From JAQGMV01 sp963828715 (GTDB lineage: Bacteria > Pseudomonadota > Gammaproteobacteria > Burkholderiales > SG8-41): a stretch of DNA of 64,000 bases. The DNA lies in the NCBI GenBank assembly GCA_963828715.1, contig CAWHFX010000005.1, forward strand, positions 310,001 to 374,000. Direction: 5' to 3'. The notes under the pieces were generated by a model. That model did no database searches and was not told where the DNA came from. It worked only from the letters and a program-made list of their open reading frames with translations. Shown piece by piece: positions 44,405 through 53,289 of this stretch (the stretch's first letter is position 1; every line of letters begins with the position of its first letter). Both the position numbers and the translations under genes were made by a program.

Positions 44405-44954
44405 TCAGGTTTCAACGGCTTTGGGTTTGGCGACGATCACGAGCGCCGGCCGGATCACGCGGTCGTGCAGCAGATAGCCCTTCTGCAGCACCTGCACCAC
44501 CGTGTTCGGCTCCCGCTCGGAGTCCACCGTGCTGATCGCCTGATGGCGATGCGGATCGAACTGTTCGCCGGTCGGATCGACTTCCTTCACGTTGAATTTC
44601 TCGAAGACGGACTTCAACTGGCGCAGCGTAAGCTCGACGCCGCTGCGAAGACTTTCGACGGTCGCGTTGTCGGACGCGAGCGCCGCTTCCAGGCTGTCCT
44701 TGACCGCGAGCAGCTCGGTCGCGAAATTCTCGACGGCGAACTTGTGGGCGTTCGCGATCTCGGTCTGACTGCGCTTGCGGATATTGTCGGCCTCAGCGCG
44801 GGCGCGCAGCCACGCGTCATGATGCTCCTGGGCGTTGAGCTCGGCTTCCCTGAGCCGCTGCTCCAGCTCCGGGCTCCTGCCGCTCCATCTCAGCGCCCGG
44901 CGCATCGGACGCGGCCGCCGCACCGGTATTGGTGATTTCGGGCATTTCCTGCAT
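44405..44954 (-). CDS. grpE: Nucleotide exchange factor GrpE, one frameshift
   Basis: Releases ADP from DnaK. ATG 44954, preceded by a GAGGAG ribosome binding site, gives MQEMPEITNTGAAAASDAPG in one frame; from PELEQRLREAE onward the protein is in the other frame. An extra base in a CCC run near 44872 joins them. The coiled-coil region (RARAEADNIRKRSQTEI), the conserved FNVKEVDPTGEQFDPHRHQA and the C-terminal beta domain (LQKGYLLHDRVIRPALVIV) are complete; 182 residues. First gene of the chaperone cluster behind a sigma-32-type promoter. Confidence 0.95.
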
Positions 44955-44978
44955 CGTTGGCTCCTCTTGGTCCTGGTC

Positions 44979-45006
44979 ACATGGGGGCCTTCAGCCAGAA
45001 TTCAAG
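44979..45006 (-). promoter_or_regulatory. Sigma-32 (RpoH) heat-shock promoter for grpE–dnaK–dnaJ
   Basis: On the coding strand CTTGAA (45006–45001), a 14-base spacer and CCCCATGT (44986–44979) match the sigma-32 consensus CTTGAAA–N11–16–CCCCATNT very well. The -10 element ends 24 bases before the grpE ATG. No CIRCE element (TTAGCACTC–N9–GAGTGCTAA) is seen here or upstream of hrcA. Confidence 0.85.
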
Positions 45007-45094
45007 CTGGCATCATCAAACAACGCTAAGCGACTGACCTTCCACTAATTTCGCGATCCCGCCCAGACCCGGTTCCCGCCGCGACGGTCGCGCT

Positions 45095-46145
45095 TCAGAC
45101 GATCCCGAGCGGCCGGAGGCTCTGCGGCTGCCGGTCGATCCAGCCGCGAAGGTTGCGCTCCGCGAGATCGGCCAGCGCGGAAATCCATTCGTGGCGGTCG
45201 TTGACGCATGAGATGTAGTGAAACTCGCGCCCGCCGGCGTTTAGAAAGAGCGCCTTGTTTTCGATCGCGATCTCTTCGAGCGTTTCCAGACAGTCCGAAA
45301 CGAAGCCAGGGCAGAGCACATCGACGCGCGCGGCTTTTTCGCGTCCCAGCTCGGCCAGCACATCGTAGGTGTAGGGCTTCAGCCACTCGGCCCGGCCGAA
45401 CCGGGACTGAAAGGTGAGCCGGTAGTCGCTCTCGGCGAGGCCAAGAGAGGCCGCCAGCCGACGCGCCGTCGTCGCGCACTCCTGGGCGTACGGGTCGCCG
45501 CGCTGCACGCTCCGTTTCGGCACGCCATGAAAGCTGAGCACCACGACGCCCGGGTCTCCGTGCTTGGACCAGTATTCGCGAGCCCGCGCTGCGATCGCGT
45601 CAACGTAGCCCGCATCGTCATGGAAGTCGCGCACGGTTCGGAGCTCCGGCTGATTCCGCATCTCCGCAAGGGTGGCGTATGCGGCATCGAAAGCGGTGGC
45701 CGTGGTGCTTGCCGAATACTGCGGATAGAGCGGCAGCAGGAGGATGCGCGAGCAGCCGCGCGACAGGAGCGCGCGGAGTTGGTCCCCGATGGATGGCGTG
45801 CCGTAGCGCATCGCGTAGTCCACGAGGACCGGTTGGCTGAATCGTTCGCCGAGATAGCCGTGGAGCAGCTTCGCCTGGCGCTGCGTGTACACCTTGAGCG
45901 GCGAGCCCTCCGGCATCCAGACTTGAGCGTAGCGGGCGGCCGAGGCTTTGGGCCGTGTGGTCAGCACGAAAAGACGCAGAATGGGCTGCCAGACGATCGG
46001 GGGGATCTCTACGACCCGCGGGATCGGACAAGAATTCCTTCAGGTAGGTGCGGACGGCCTCGCGCGTGGGGGCTTCGGGAGTACCGAGATTGATGAGCAG
46101 GACGCCTGCCTGCCGGCCTCCCTGAGCCGCCGCTGCGTCGCTCAA
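45095..46145 (-). CDS. hemH: Ferrochelatase, one frameshift, TTG start
   Basis: Inserts Fe2+ into protoporphyrin IX, the last step of heme synthesis, at the inner membrane. The N-terminus VLLINLGTPEAPTREAV is in the frame that opens at TTG 46145, which overlaps the hrcA stop. After EFLSDP one extra base (about 46019) shifts it, and RVVEIPPIVWQPILR continues in the next frame to 45095. Catalytic His lies in VLSFHGVPKRSV, the Glu in the conserved C-terminal part (CPGFVSDCLETLEEI). Corrected length 349 residues. Confidence 0.95.
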
Positions 46146-47179
46146 TGCTGGGACATTGCCACCGACAGGAGTCTCGCCGTGATGTCCACGATGGGAATCA
46201 CGCGCTCGTACGCCATGCGCGTCGGTCCGATCACGCCAACCGTGCCGACCACCCGGCCATCCACTTCGTAGGGTGCGGTCACGACGCTGCACTCGTCGAG
46301 CGGCACGAGCCCCGACTCTCCGCCGATGAAAATCTGCACACCGTGCGCCCGGCTGGACACGTCGAGTAACTGCAGAAGCCCCGTCTTGCGCTCGAACAGA
46401 TCGAACAGGCTTGCGCAGTCGCTGCATGTCCGAGGAAAGGTCCTGCACTTCGAGCAGCCTTCCTTCCCCCGAGATCACGACATCCTCCGAAGAGTCGGTG
46501 ACGGCTTGGCTGCCGGCGTCCAGCGCCTTCGTCATGAGGAACGTCATGTCCTCGCGCAGCTGCTTCAGCTCGTCGTGGATGCGGGCGCGCGTTTCCTCGA
46601 ACGTGAGGCCGGCGTAGTTCTGATTGAGGATGTTCGCTGCCTCGACGAGCTCCGCCGGCGTGTACTTGCGGTCGGTGAGGAAGATGCGGTTCTGCACGTC
46701 GCCTTCGGGCGTCACGAGGATCAGCAGGATCCGGCTTTCGGACAGTTTCACGAATTCGATGTGCCGGAAGCCCGCACTGCGCCGGGGTGTGATGACCACG
46801 CCTGCAAATCGCGTCAGATCGGAGAGTACCTGCGAAGCCGAAGTGACGAGCCGCTGGCGGTTCTCGACGTGCAATTGTCCTTCCACCTGGTTGATCTCGA
46901 ATGCTGTCGAGCGGCTTCAACGTGAGGAGGGTGTCCACGAAAAAGCGGTAGCCGCGCGCCGTCGGAATGCGTCCGGCGGAGGTATGCGGACTTGCAATGA
47001 AGCCGAGATCCTCGAGATCCGCCATCACGTTGCGAATGCTGGCGGGTGAAAGATCGAGCCCGGAGTATTTGGATAAAGCACGGGAGCCGACGGGTTGTCC
47101 ATCGGCGATATAACCGTTCTATGAGCGTCTTCAGCAGAATCTGCGCGCGCTCGCTCAACACCGGTATGTCAGTCGACAT
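46142..47179 (-). CDS. hrcA: Heat-inducible transcription repressor HrcA, three frameshifts
   Basis: Repressor of CIRCE-controlled chaperone genes. Fragments in three frames join into one HrcA: MSTDIPVLSERAQILLKTLI, then YIADGQPVGSRALSKYSGLD and NVMADLEDLGFIASPHTSAGR (winged-helix DNA-binding part), then VEGQLHVENRQRLV through the GAF-like core, then LFDLFERKTGLLQLLDVSS to MSQH at 46142. Extra bases near 47114, 46897 and 46409 account for this; 344 residues after correction. No CIRCE site is visible in this window, so its targets (often groES–groEL) must lie elsewhere. Confidence 0.94.
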
Positions 47180-47297
47180 GAACTTATTCTACACAAAATG
47201 GATTTTAATCGGCTGTGCCGTAAGATATTAAACGCAAAAGGGAAACAGACGTTTACAACGCGCGCGAAGCACGCACGTGCAGCGTCGGTGTGATTAA

Positions 47298-48173
47298 ATG
47301 CGGCGCATGAAAAAAGCTTTCCGCAGCGCTGCGCTCATCGGCAAATACAAAAGTCCCGAGATCGCAGTGCCGTTGCTGGAACTGGCGAGCTTCCTGCGGT
47401 CGCGTGGCGTCGAGGTGCTGATCGACCGCCTCACTGCCTCGCATATCGGCGACTGCCCCTATCCCGTCCTGACGCTCGAGGAGCTGGGCGCGCAGGCCGA
47501 TCTCGCAATCGTCCTCGGAGGCGATGGGACGATGCTCAACATCGCGCGGACCTTCGCGCCCTACGACGTGGCGCTCGTGGGGGTGAACCAGGGACGTCTG
47601 GGCTTTCTGACGGACATCTCCCTCGATACGATGGTCGAGACGATCGGCGCCATGTTGGATGGCAATTACGTCAGCGAAGATCGCATGCTGCTCCAGGCGG
47701 AGATCTACACCGGAGCGGAGCGGGTGTTCGACGTGCTCGCTTTCAACGACGTCGTCGTGAGTAAAGGCCTGCAGGGCAGCATGATCGAGTTCGAGGTGCA
47801 TATAGACGCAGAGCCGATCTACACCCAACGCTCCGACGGGCTCATCGTCGCGACACCCACCGGCTCGACCGCGTATGCACTATCGGCTAACGGACCCATC
47901 GTGCATCCGTCGCTGCGCGTGATGACGCTCGTGCCGGTCTGTCCGCATACGCTTTCGAACCGGCCCATCGTCATCAGCAGCGACAGCGTGGTGGAAATCG
48001 TGGTCCGCAGCATGGACGACCCACGTGCTCACTTCGACAGTCACTCGCACTTCGAATTGCGCGACGCCGACCGCATTACCGTCCGCCGTTATCCGCACGA
48101 CATCAGCCTGCTGCATCCGGTGGGACATAGCTACTACGCCATGCTGCGGCAGAAGCTCAACTGGAATGCGTGA
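47298..48173 (+). CDS. nadK: NAD kinase
   Basis: ATP-dependent phosphorylation of NAD to NADP, 291 residues (288 if the ATG at 47307 is used). Motifs: IVLGGDGTML (phosphate-binding GGDGT), GVNQGRLGFLTD, FNDVVVSKG, TPTGSTAYALSANGPIVHP. Divergent from hrcA; its stop codon is followed directly by the recN ATG. Confidence 0.97.
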   Translation: MRRMKKAFRSAALIGKYKSPEIAVPLLELASFLRSRGVEVLIDRLTASHIGDCPYPVLTLEELGAQADLAIVLGGDGTMLNIARTFAPYDVALVGVNQGRLGFLTDISLDTMVETIGAMLDGNYVSEDRMLLQAEIYTGAERVFDVLAFNDVVVSKGLQGSMIEFEVHIDAEPIYTQRSDGLIVATPTGSTAYALSANGPIVHPSLRVMTLVPVCPHTLSNRPIVISSDSVVEIVVRSMDDPRAHFDSHSHFELRDADRITVRRYPHDISLLHPVGHSYYAMLRQKLNWNA

Positions 48174-49839
48174 ATGCTGCGCACCTTACGCATTCGCGAC
48201 TTCGTTATCGTCGAAGAACTGGAGCTCGATTTCGAACGCGGCTTCACGGTTCTCACGGGCGAAACGGGCGCTGGCAAATCCATACTCATCGATGCACTTG
48301 CGCTCGTTCTGGGCGAGCGGGCCGATGCTATGGTCGTGCGGCAGGGGACCGAACGCGCCGAGATCAGCGCGGAGTTCGACATCGACTCTGTTCCGACGCT
48401 CGTGCAATGGCTGGAAGAACACGGCTTGTCCTCGGACGAGGAGGTCTGCCTTCTGCGGCGCGTGGTGGATGCGACGGGCCGTTCGCGCTCATTCATAAAC
48501 GGTACTGCCGCGACGCTGTCGCAGTTGCGCGAGGTGGGTGAGTTCCTCGTCGACATCCACGGTCAGCATCAACACCAGTCGCTCGTTCGCGCCGCCGCGC
48601 AGCGCGAGCTGCTCGACGCATTCGGCGGGCTCGTTGCAACGGCCGCAGCAGGTCCGTGAGCGCTATCGCCAATGGCAGGTTCGGCGCGAGCAGCGGGCGG
48701 CGTTTGCCGCGAACGCAGCAGCTGTTGCCGCGGAACGCGAGCAGCTCGAATGGCAGGTGAAAGAGCTCGGCGCGCTCGAGCTCGCGGACGACGCGTGGCA
48801 GACGCTGCAGAACGACCACGCGCGGCTTGCGCACGCCGCAAGTCTGCTCGACGGCGTCCAGTTCGGGCTCGACCGGCTGACGGAGGATGAGGCCGCGAGC
48901 CTCTCACAGCTCAACGCTGTCGTTGCGCGACTGGGCGCGCTGGTCGAATATGACGCCACGCTCCGCGGTGTGCTGGACGCGCTCGAGGCCGCATGCATTC
49001 AGGTGCAGGATGCCGTTTACAGCCTGCGCCGATATCAGCAGAAGCTCGATCTCGATCCGGAACGCCTGCGCGCAACCGAGACGCGAGTGGATGCGGTGCA
49101 TGCGGCGTGTCGGAAGTATCGCATCGCGCCGGAGGATGTCGCCACGGTGCTCGCGAGGTGCCGCGTGCGCTTGAAGGAACTCGACACCGCTGATGATCCG
49201 GCAGCGCTCGAGCGGCTCGAGGCGGAGGCGAAAGCAGCGTACTCCGAAAGCGCCGCGAAACTCACCGCGGGAAGGCGCAGCGCCGCGCGCAAGCTCGCGA
49301 CCGAAGTGACGGCGGCCATGCAGACACTCGCGATGGCCGGCGGCAAGTTCGAGATCGCGCTCGACCCACTTGACGATCCGTCTGCACACGGCGCCGAGGT
49401 GGTCGAATTTCATGTGGCCGCGCATAAGACGATGACGCCCCAACCCCTTGCGCGCGTGGCTTCGGGCGGCGAGCTCTCACGGCTGAGTCTGGCGATTCAG
49501 ACAGTTACCAGCCGGGTCGCGCACGTCCCGACGCTGGTGTTCGATGAAGTGGACGCGGGGATCGGCGGGCGCGTGGCGGAAATCGTGGGGCGAATGCTGA
49601 GAGAGCTCGGTCGAGAGCATCAGGTGATGTGCATTACACACCTGCCGCAGGTCGCGGCCTCCGCGGATCAGCAATGGCAAGTCGCGAAAACGACGACTGG
49701 AGACAAGGTTGTGAGCCGCGTCGTGGCGCTCGATGGCGCGCAGCGCGTGGACGAGATTGCGCGCATGCTGGGTGGTGTCAGGATCACGGAAACGACTCGC
49801 AAGCACGCAGCGGAAATGCTGCGCCTGCGCGAAAGCTGA
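48174..49839 (+). CDS. recN: DNA repair protein RecN, one frameshift
   Basis: SMC-like ATPase acting in double-strand break repair. Walker A GETGAGKSIL and the FVIVEELELDF start lie in the first frame (to about 48640). The coiled-coil arms, the signature motif ASGGELSRLSLA and Walker B LVFDEVDAGIGG lie in the next. One extra base around 48640 reconnects LLDAFGG with QVRERYRQWQ. 1666 bases is 3n+1, giving 554 residues, the family length. Starts immediately after nadK. Confidence 0.95.
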
Positions 49840-49874
49840 ACGTGCGGGTCTGCGCCGAAACTCGCGCAGACCGT

Positions 49875-50318
49875 CTACGGCTGGTGATGCAGGAGGCGCC
49901 GATGCGGACAATCGGTTTTCGTGCACTCGACGTACAAGTGCAGCGAATGGTCCTGGATGCGGAACCCGCGCGTCTCCGCCACCTCGGTCTGCCGCCGCTC
50001 GATCGCGGGATCGTAGAACTCCTCGACGTGTCCGCATTCGACGCAGACGATATGGTCGTGATGTCCGCCCTCCTTGAGCTCGAAAACGGCTTTCCCGCTC
50101 TCGAAGTGGTGTCGCAGCAGCAGGCCAGCCTGCTCGAACTGGGTGAGCACGCGGTAAACGGTGGCAAGCCCGGTGTCGGTTCCGTCCTTCAGCAGCGTCT
50201 TGTAGACGTCTTCGGCCGAGAGATGGCGAACGTCGCTCTTCTCGAAGATTTCGAGGATACGCAGTCGCGGCAGTGTTGCTTTGAGACCGATGGTCTTCAG
50301 ATCCGAAGGAGAGCTCAA
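49875..50318 (-). CDS. fur: Ferric uptake regulator
   Basis: Fe2+-responsive repressor. From TTG 50318 the product begins MSSPSDLKTIGLKATLPRLR, the usual Fur N-terminus, and is 147 residues; a longer in-frame ATG at 50378 would run into the divergent bamE upstream region and adds unrelated residues. The winged helix has YRVLTQFEQAGL, the metal sites HHFESGKAVFEL and HHDHIVCVECGHVEEFYD, and a C-terminal CTKTDCPHRR. Divergent from bamE, the standard betaproteobacterial pairing. Confidence 0.95.
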   Translation of the reverse strand: MSSPSDLKTIGLKATLPRLRILEIFEKSDVRHLSAEDVYKTLLKDGTDTGLATVYRVLTQFEQAGLLLRHHFESGKAVFELKEGGHHDHIVCVECGHVEEFYDPAIERRQTEVAETRGFRIQDHSLHLYVECTKTDCPHRRLLHHQP

Positions 50319-50430
50319 GCGGAGTATTCCTGTCAGGCGCGGGGAGGCTGGGCTATCATAGTAGGAAACATTTGCCATGGAAACGCACGGCGAATTTCGG
50401 GGTTCCGAAGCACGTGCGTCCAGCCTCTTC

Positions 50431-51079
50431 GTGTCCACCATCAGAAAACTAGTTCCTGTGCTCCTCCTGCTCGCGGGCTGCTCGCGCGTTCCGATTCTGC
50501 CTGGGCTGACGCCTTACAGAATGGACATTCAGCAGGGTAATTACGTGACACAGGATATGGTGGCGAAGCTGAAGCCGGGCATGTCGAGGGCGCAGGTGCG
50601 ATTTGCGCTCGGAACGCCGCTCGTCGTCGATCCGTTCCACTCCGACCGCTGGGATTACGTTTACGTAATGCAGAAACGCGGTCAAACAATCGAGCATCGC
50701 CGGCTGATCGTGCTGTTTCAGGACGATAAGCTTCTACGGCTTGATGGCGACGTCAAACCAGCGGACACGAGTGCGAGCCTGCAGCAACAGCCCGCGGACA
50801 CGAGTGCGGGCGTGCGGCCTGCGCCCGCCGCGACGGTTGCCAGCCCGCAGCCTGCACCTGACGCGAGGAGTACCGGGCGTGGATCCCCTGCCGGGTGCGA
50901 CCAGTGCGGATGTCGGGCCCGTGCCTGATGCGACAGCGCCGAGCATTGAGCCTCCGCCAGCTGTGACTACGCCGCTCGCGGAACCCGCACCCATGGATCC
51001 TGCGGGTCTGGATCCGGCGTCCGGTGCTACGAGCGCAGGGACGGAGCCTGTGTCCGGCGCTGCGGCGACGGCGCCATGA
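50431..51079 (+). CDS. bamE: Outer-membrane assembly lipoprotein BamE with a long Pro/Ala-rich tail, one frameshift
   Basis: Lipoprotein of the BAM beta-barrel assembly complex. GTG 50431 gives a compact lipoprotein signal (MSTIRKLVPVLLLLAGCSR, lipobox LAGC). The SmpA/OmlA domain follows (GNYVTQDMVAKLKPGMSRAQ, DPFHSDRWDYVYV) to about residue 108. After that comes a roughly 105-residue tail rich in Pro, Ala, Thr and Ser with repeated PADTSA-type units. The first frame stops early; one extra base near 50866 restores DAGVPGVDPLPGATS to the stop at 51079, which overlaps the dapB start (ATGA). BamE usually ends soon after its domain, so the tail is unusual. Confidence 0.88.
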
Positions 51080-51873
51080 GAATCGCGATCGCCGGAAGCA
51101 CGGGCCGCATGGGCCGCGCGCTGATCGAGACGGTGCTCAATACACCGGACGCGCAGCTTGCTGCCGCGCTCGAGCAGACGGGGAATCCCCACATCGGCAA
51201 GGACGCGGGTGAGCTTGCCGGTCAGCCCTGCGGTGTGCGCATAGCGGACGACATCGAGAGTGCGGCGGCCGGTTGCGATGTGCTGATCGATTTCACACGG
51301 CCGGACGGGACGCTGGCGCATCTTGCCGCCTGTCGCAGTCACGGCGCGCGGATGGTCATCGGCACGACGGGCTTCTCGGATGCACAGAAGGGTGCGATCG
51401 TGGAGGCATCGCGCGACATCGCCATTGCCATGGCGCCCAACTTCAGCGTCGGCGTGAATGTCACGTTCCGACTGCTCGACGTCGCCGCCCGCGTCCTCGC
51501 GCAGGATTACGATTTCGAGGTTCTCGAAGTTCATCACCGGCACAAGGTGGATGCGCCGTCCGGCACGGCCTTGCGCATGGGGGAGATCATTGCCAAGGCG
51601 TCAGGACGCGACCTTAGCAGCGCCGCTATTTACGGCCGTGAAGGCATCACGGGCGAGCGCCGGAAAGAGACCATCGGCTTTTCTGCCGTGCGTGGAGGTG
51701 ATGCGGTCGGCGATCACACGGTCATGTTTCTCGGCACCGGCGAGCGCATCGAGATCACCCACCGGGCCGGCAGTCGCGCCACTTATGCGCAGGGCGCGCT
51801 CCGCGCCGCGAGGTTCATCGGCGACAAGAAGAATGGCCTCTACGACATGCAGGACGTCCTGGGACTGAAGTAA
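51076..51873 (+). CDS. dapB: 4-hydroxy-tetrahydrodipicolinate reductase
   Basis: NAD(P)H-dependent step of the DAP/lysine pathway, downstream of Asd. 265 residues: Rossmann motif AIAGSTGRMGRAL, DVLIDFTRPDGTLAH, GTTGFSDAQK, and the catalytic/substrate loop EVHHRHKVDAPSGTAL. ATG overlaps the bamE stop; no shift in this gene. Followed by repeat family A. Confidence 0.98.
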   Translation: MRIAIAGSTGRMGRALIETVLNTPDAQLAAALEQTGNPHIGKDAGELAGQPCGVRIADDIESAAAGCDVLIDFTRPDGTLAHLAACRSHGARMVIGTTGFSDAQKGAIVEASRDIAIAMAPNFSVGVNVTFRLLDVAARVLAQDYDFEVLEVHHRHKVDAPSGTALRMGEIIAKASGRDLSSAAIYGREGITGERRKETIGFSAVRGGDAVGDHTVMFLGTGERIEITHRAGSRATYAQGALRAARFIGDKKNGLYDMQDVLGLK

Positions 51874-51881
51874 ACCTTACG

Positions 51882-52045
51882 CCGCTCCTCCGGCGTTGCG
51901 GCTTCTGCCGCGATGCCTGCGGGCGCAAACTACAGGGCTTAAGCGCCTCGCGGCCGAAGAGACCTACACCGCTCCTCCGGCGTTGCGGCTCCTGCCGCGT
52001 TGCCTGCGGGCGCAACCCCACCCTTACGCGCCTTGCGGCGCAAAG
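51882..52045 (-). repeat. Dispersed repeat family A, locus 2
   Basis: Two units with period 87 (starting at 51882 and 51969), in reverse orientation relative to locus 1. Each begins CCGCTCCTCCGGCGTTGCGG, continues with a CTGCCGCG-GCCTGCGGGCGCAA block, and ends in GCGCCT-GCGGC. They fill most of the gap from the dapB stop to the carA promoter. Confidence 0.88.
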
Positions 52046-52074
52046 TTTTGTACTAGGTCCCTTTAACGTATAAT
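52046..52074 (+). promoter_or_regulatory. Candidate promoter for carAB
   Basis: TATAAT (52069–52074) is preceded by TTTTGT at 17 bases or TTGTAC at 15 bases. It starts immediately after repeat A2 and lies about 78 bases before the carA start, leaving a leader that contains a strong hairpin. Confidence 0.55.
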
Positions 52075-52088
52075 TGCGTCTTCAAGCG

Positions 52089-52115
52089 AGCGGGACGGGT
52101 GAAACCTGTCCCGCT
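52089..52115 (+). promoter_or_regulatory. 12-bp leader hairpin before carA
   Basis: AGCGGGACGGGT pairs fully with ACCTGTCCCGCT (one G-T wobble) around loop GAA, followed by only TT. It lies about 15 bases after the -10 box, so it is at or near the 5' end of the transcript. Possible attenuator or mRNA-stabilising cap for carAB; not demonstrated. Confidence 0.65.
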
Positions 52116-52151
52116 TTCCACATGTAATTCCGCTAAATCAGGAGCTTGTCC

Positions 52152-53289
52152 GTGTCAGCGCGTGCGCCCGCCGTCCTCGTCACTCAAGGATGGCACGGTA
52201 TTTCGCGGCACCTCGGTCGGCGTGGACGGGCTCACTGTCGGCGAGGTCGTTTTCAATACTGCCATGACAGGTTATCAGGAGATCCTGACCGACCCGTCAT
52301 ATGCGCGCCAGATCGTCACGCTGACCTATCCGCACATCGGCAACTACGGCGCCAATGCCGAGGACGTCGAATCGGACCGCGTTTACGCTGCCGGACTGGT
52401 TATTCGTGACTTGCCAGTGCTTGCGTCGAACTGGCGGCAGTCGTGGAGCCTCGGTGACTACCTGAAGCGCGAAAACGTCGTGGCGATTGCCGATATCGAC
52501 ACGCGCAGGCTCACCCGAATCCTGCGCGATAAGGGTGCGCAGGACGGCTGCATCATGGCCGGTGAAATCGATGAGGCGAAAGCGCTGGAAGCTGCTCGCG
52601 GTTTCCCGGGCCTCGTGGGCATGGACCTCGCGAAAGTCGTGAGCTGCAGGAACCCTTATCAGTGGCAGGAAAGCGAGTGGACGCTCGAAAGCGGCTATGA
52701 GCAGGGCGTTGATGGCAGGTTTCACGTTGTCGCGTATGACTTCGGCGTCAAGCGCAACATCCTGCGGAAGCTCGTCTCGCGCGGGTGCAAGGTTACTGTC
52801 GTGCCCGCTGAAACACCGGCCGAGGAAGCACTCGGGATGGAGCCTCATGGAATCCTGCTCGCGAACGGGCCGGGGGATCCCGCGCCGTGCGATTATGCGA
52901 TCCGCGCGATACGCACGTTTCTCGGCGTCGGCGTTCCATTGTTCGGTATCTGCCTGGGCCATCAGTTGCTCGGACTCGCCGTCGGCGCCCGCACGATCAA
53001 AATGAAGTTCGGGCATCACGGCGCGAATCATCCGGTGCAGGACCTCGACACCGGCCGCGTGATGATCACGAGCCAGAACCATGGGTTCGCCGTCGATCCG
53101 GCGACGCTCCCCGACAACGCGCGTGTGACACACGTCTCTCTGTTCGATGGCAGCCTGCAGGGATTTGCGCTGACCGACCGTCCTGCGTTCTGTTTCCAGG
53201 GACATCCGGAGGCGAGTCCGGGGCCGCACGATGTGGATTACCTGTTCGACCGGTTCCTGACCTCGATGGAGCACACACCGCGTGCCTAA
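52152..53289 (+). CDS. carA: Carbamoyl-phosphate synthase small subunit, one frameshift
   Basis: Glutaminase subunit supplying ammonia to CarB for arginine and pyrimidine synthesis. GTG 52152, preceded by AGGAG, gives MSARAPAVLV. One extra base near 52182 separates it from LKDGTVFRGTSVG and the rest. The glutaminase domain has the nucleophile Cys in FGICLGHQLLG and the His/Glu pair in GHPEASPG. Corrected length 378 residues. The stop overlaps the carB GTG start by eight bases. Confidence 0.96.

Noticed and set aside
44955..47300. CIRCE operator near hrcA or grpE
   Set aside because: No TTAGCACTC–N9–GAGTGCTAA match or close variant was found by reading either strand.
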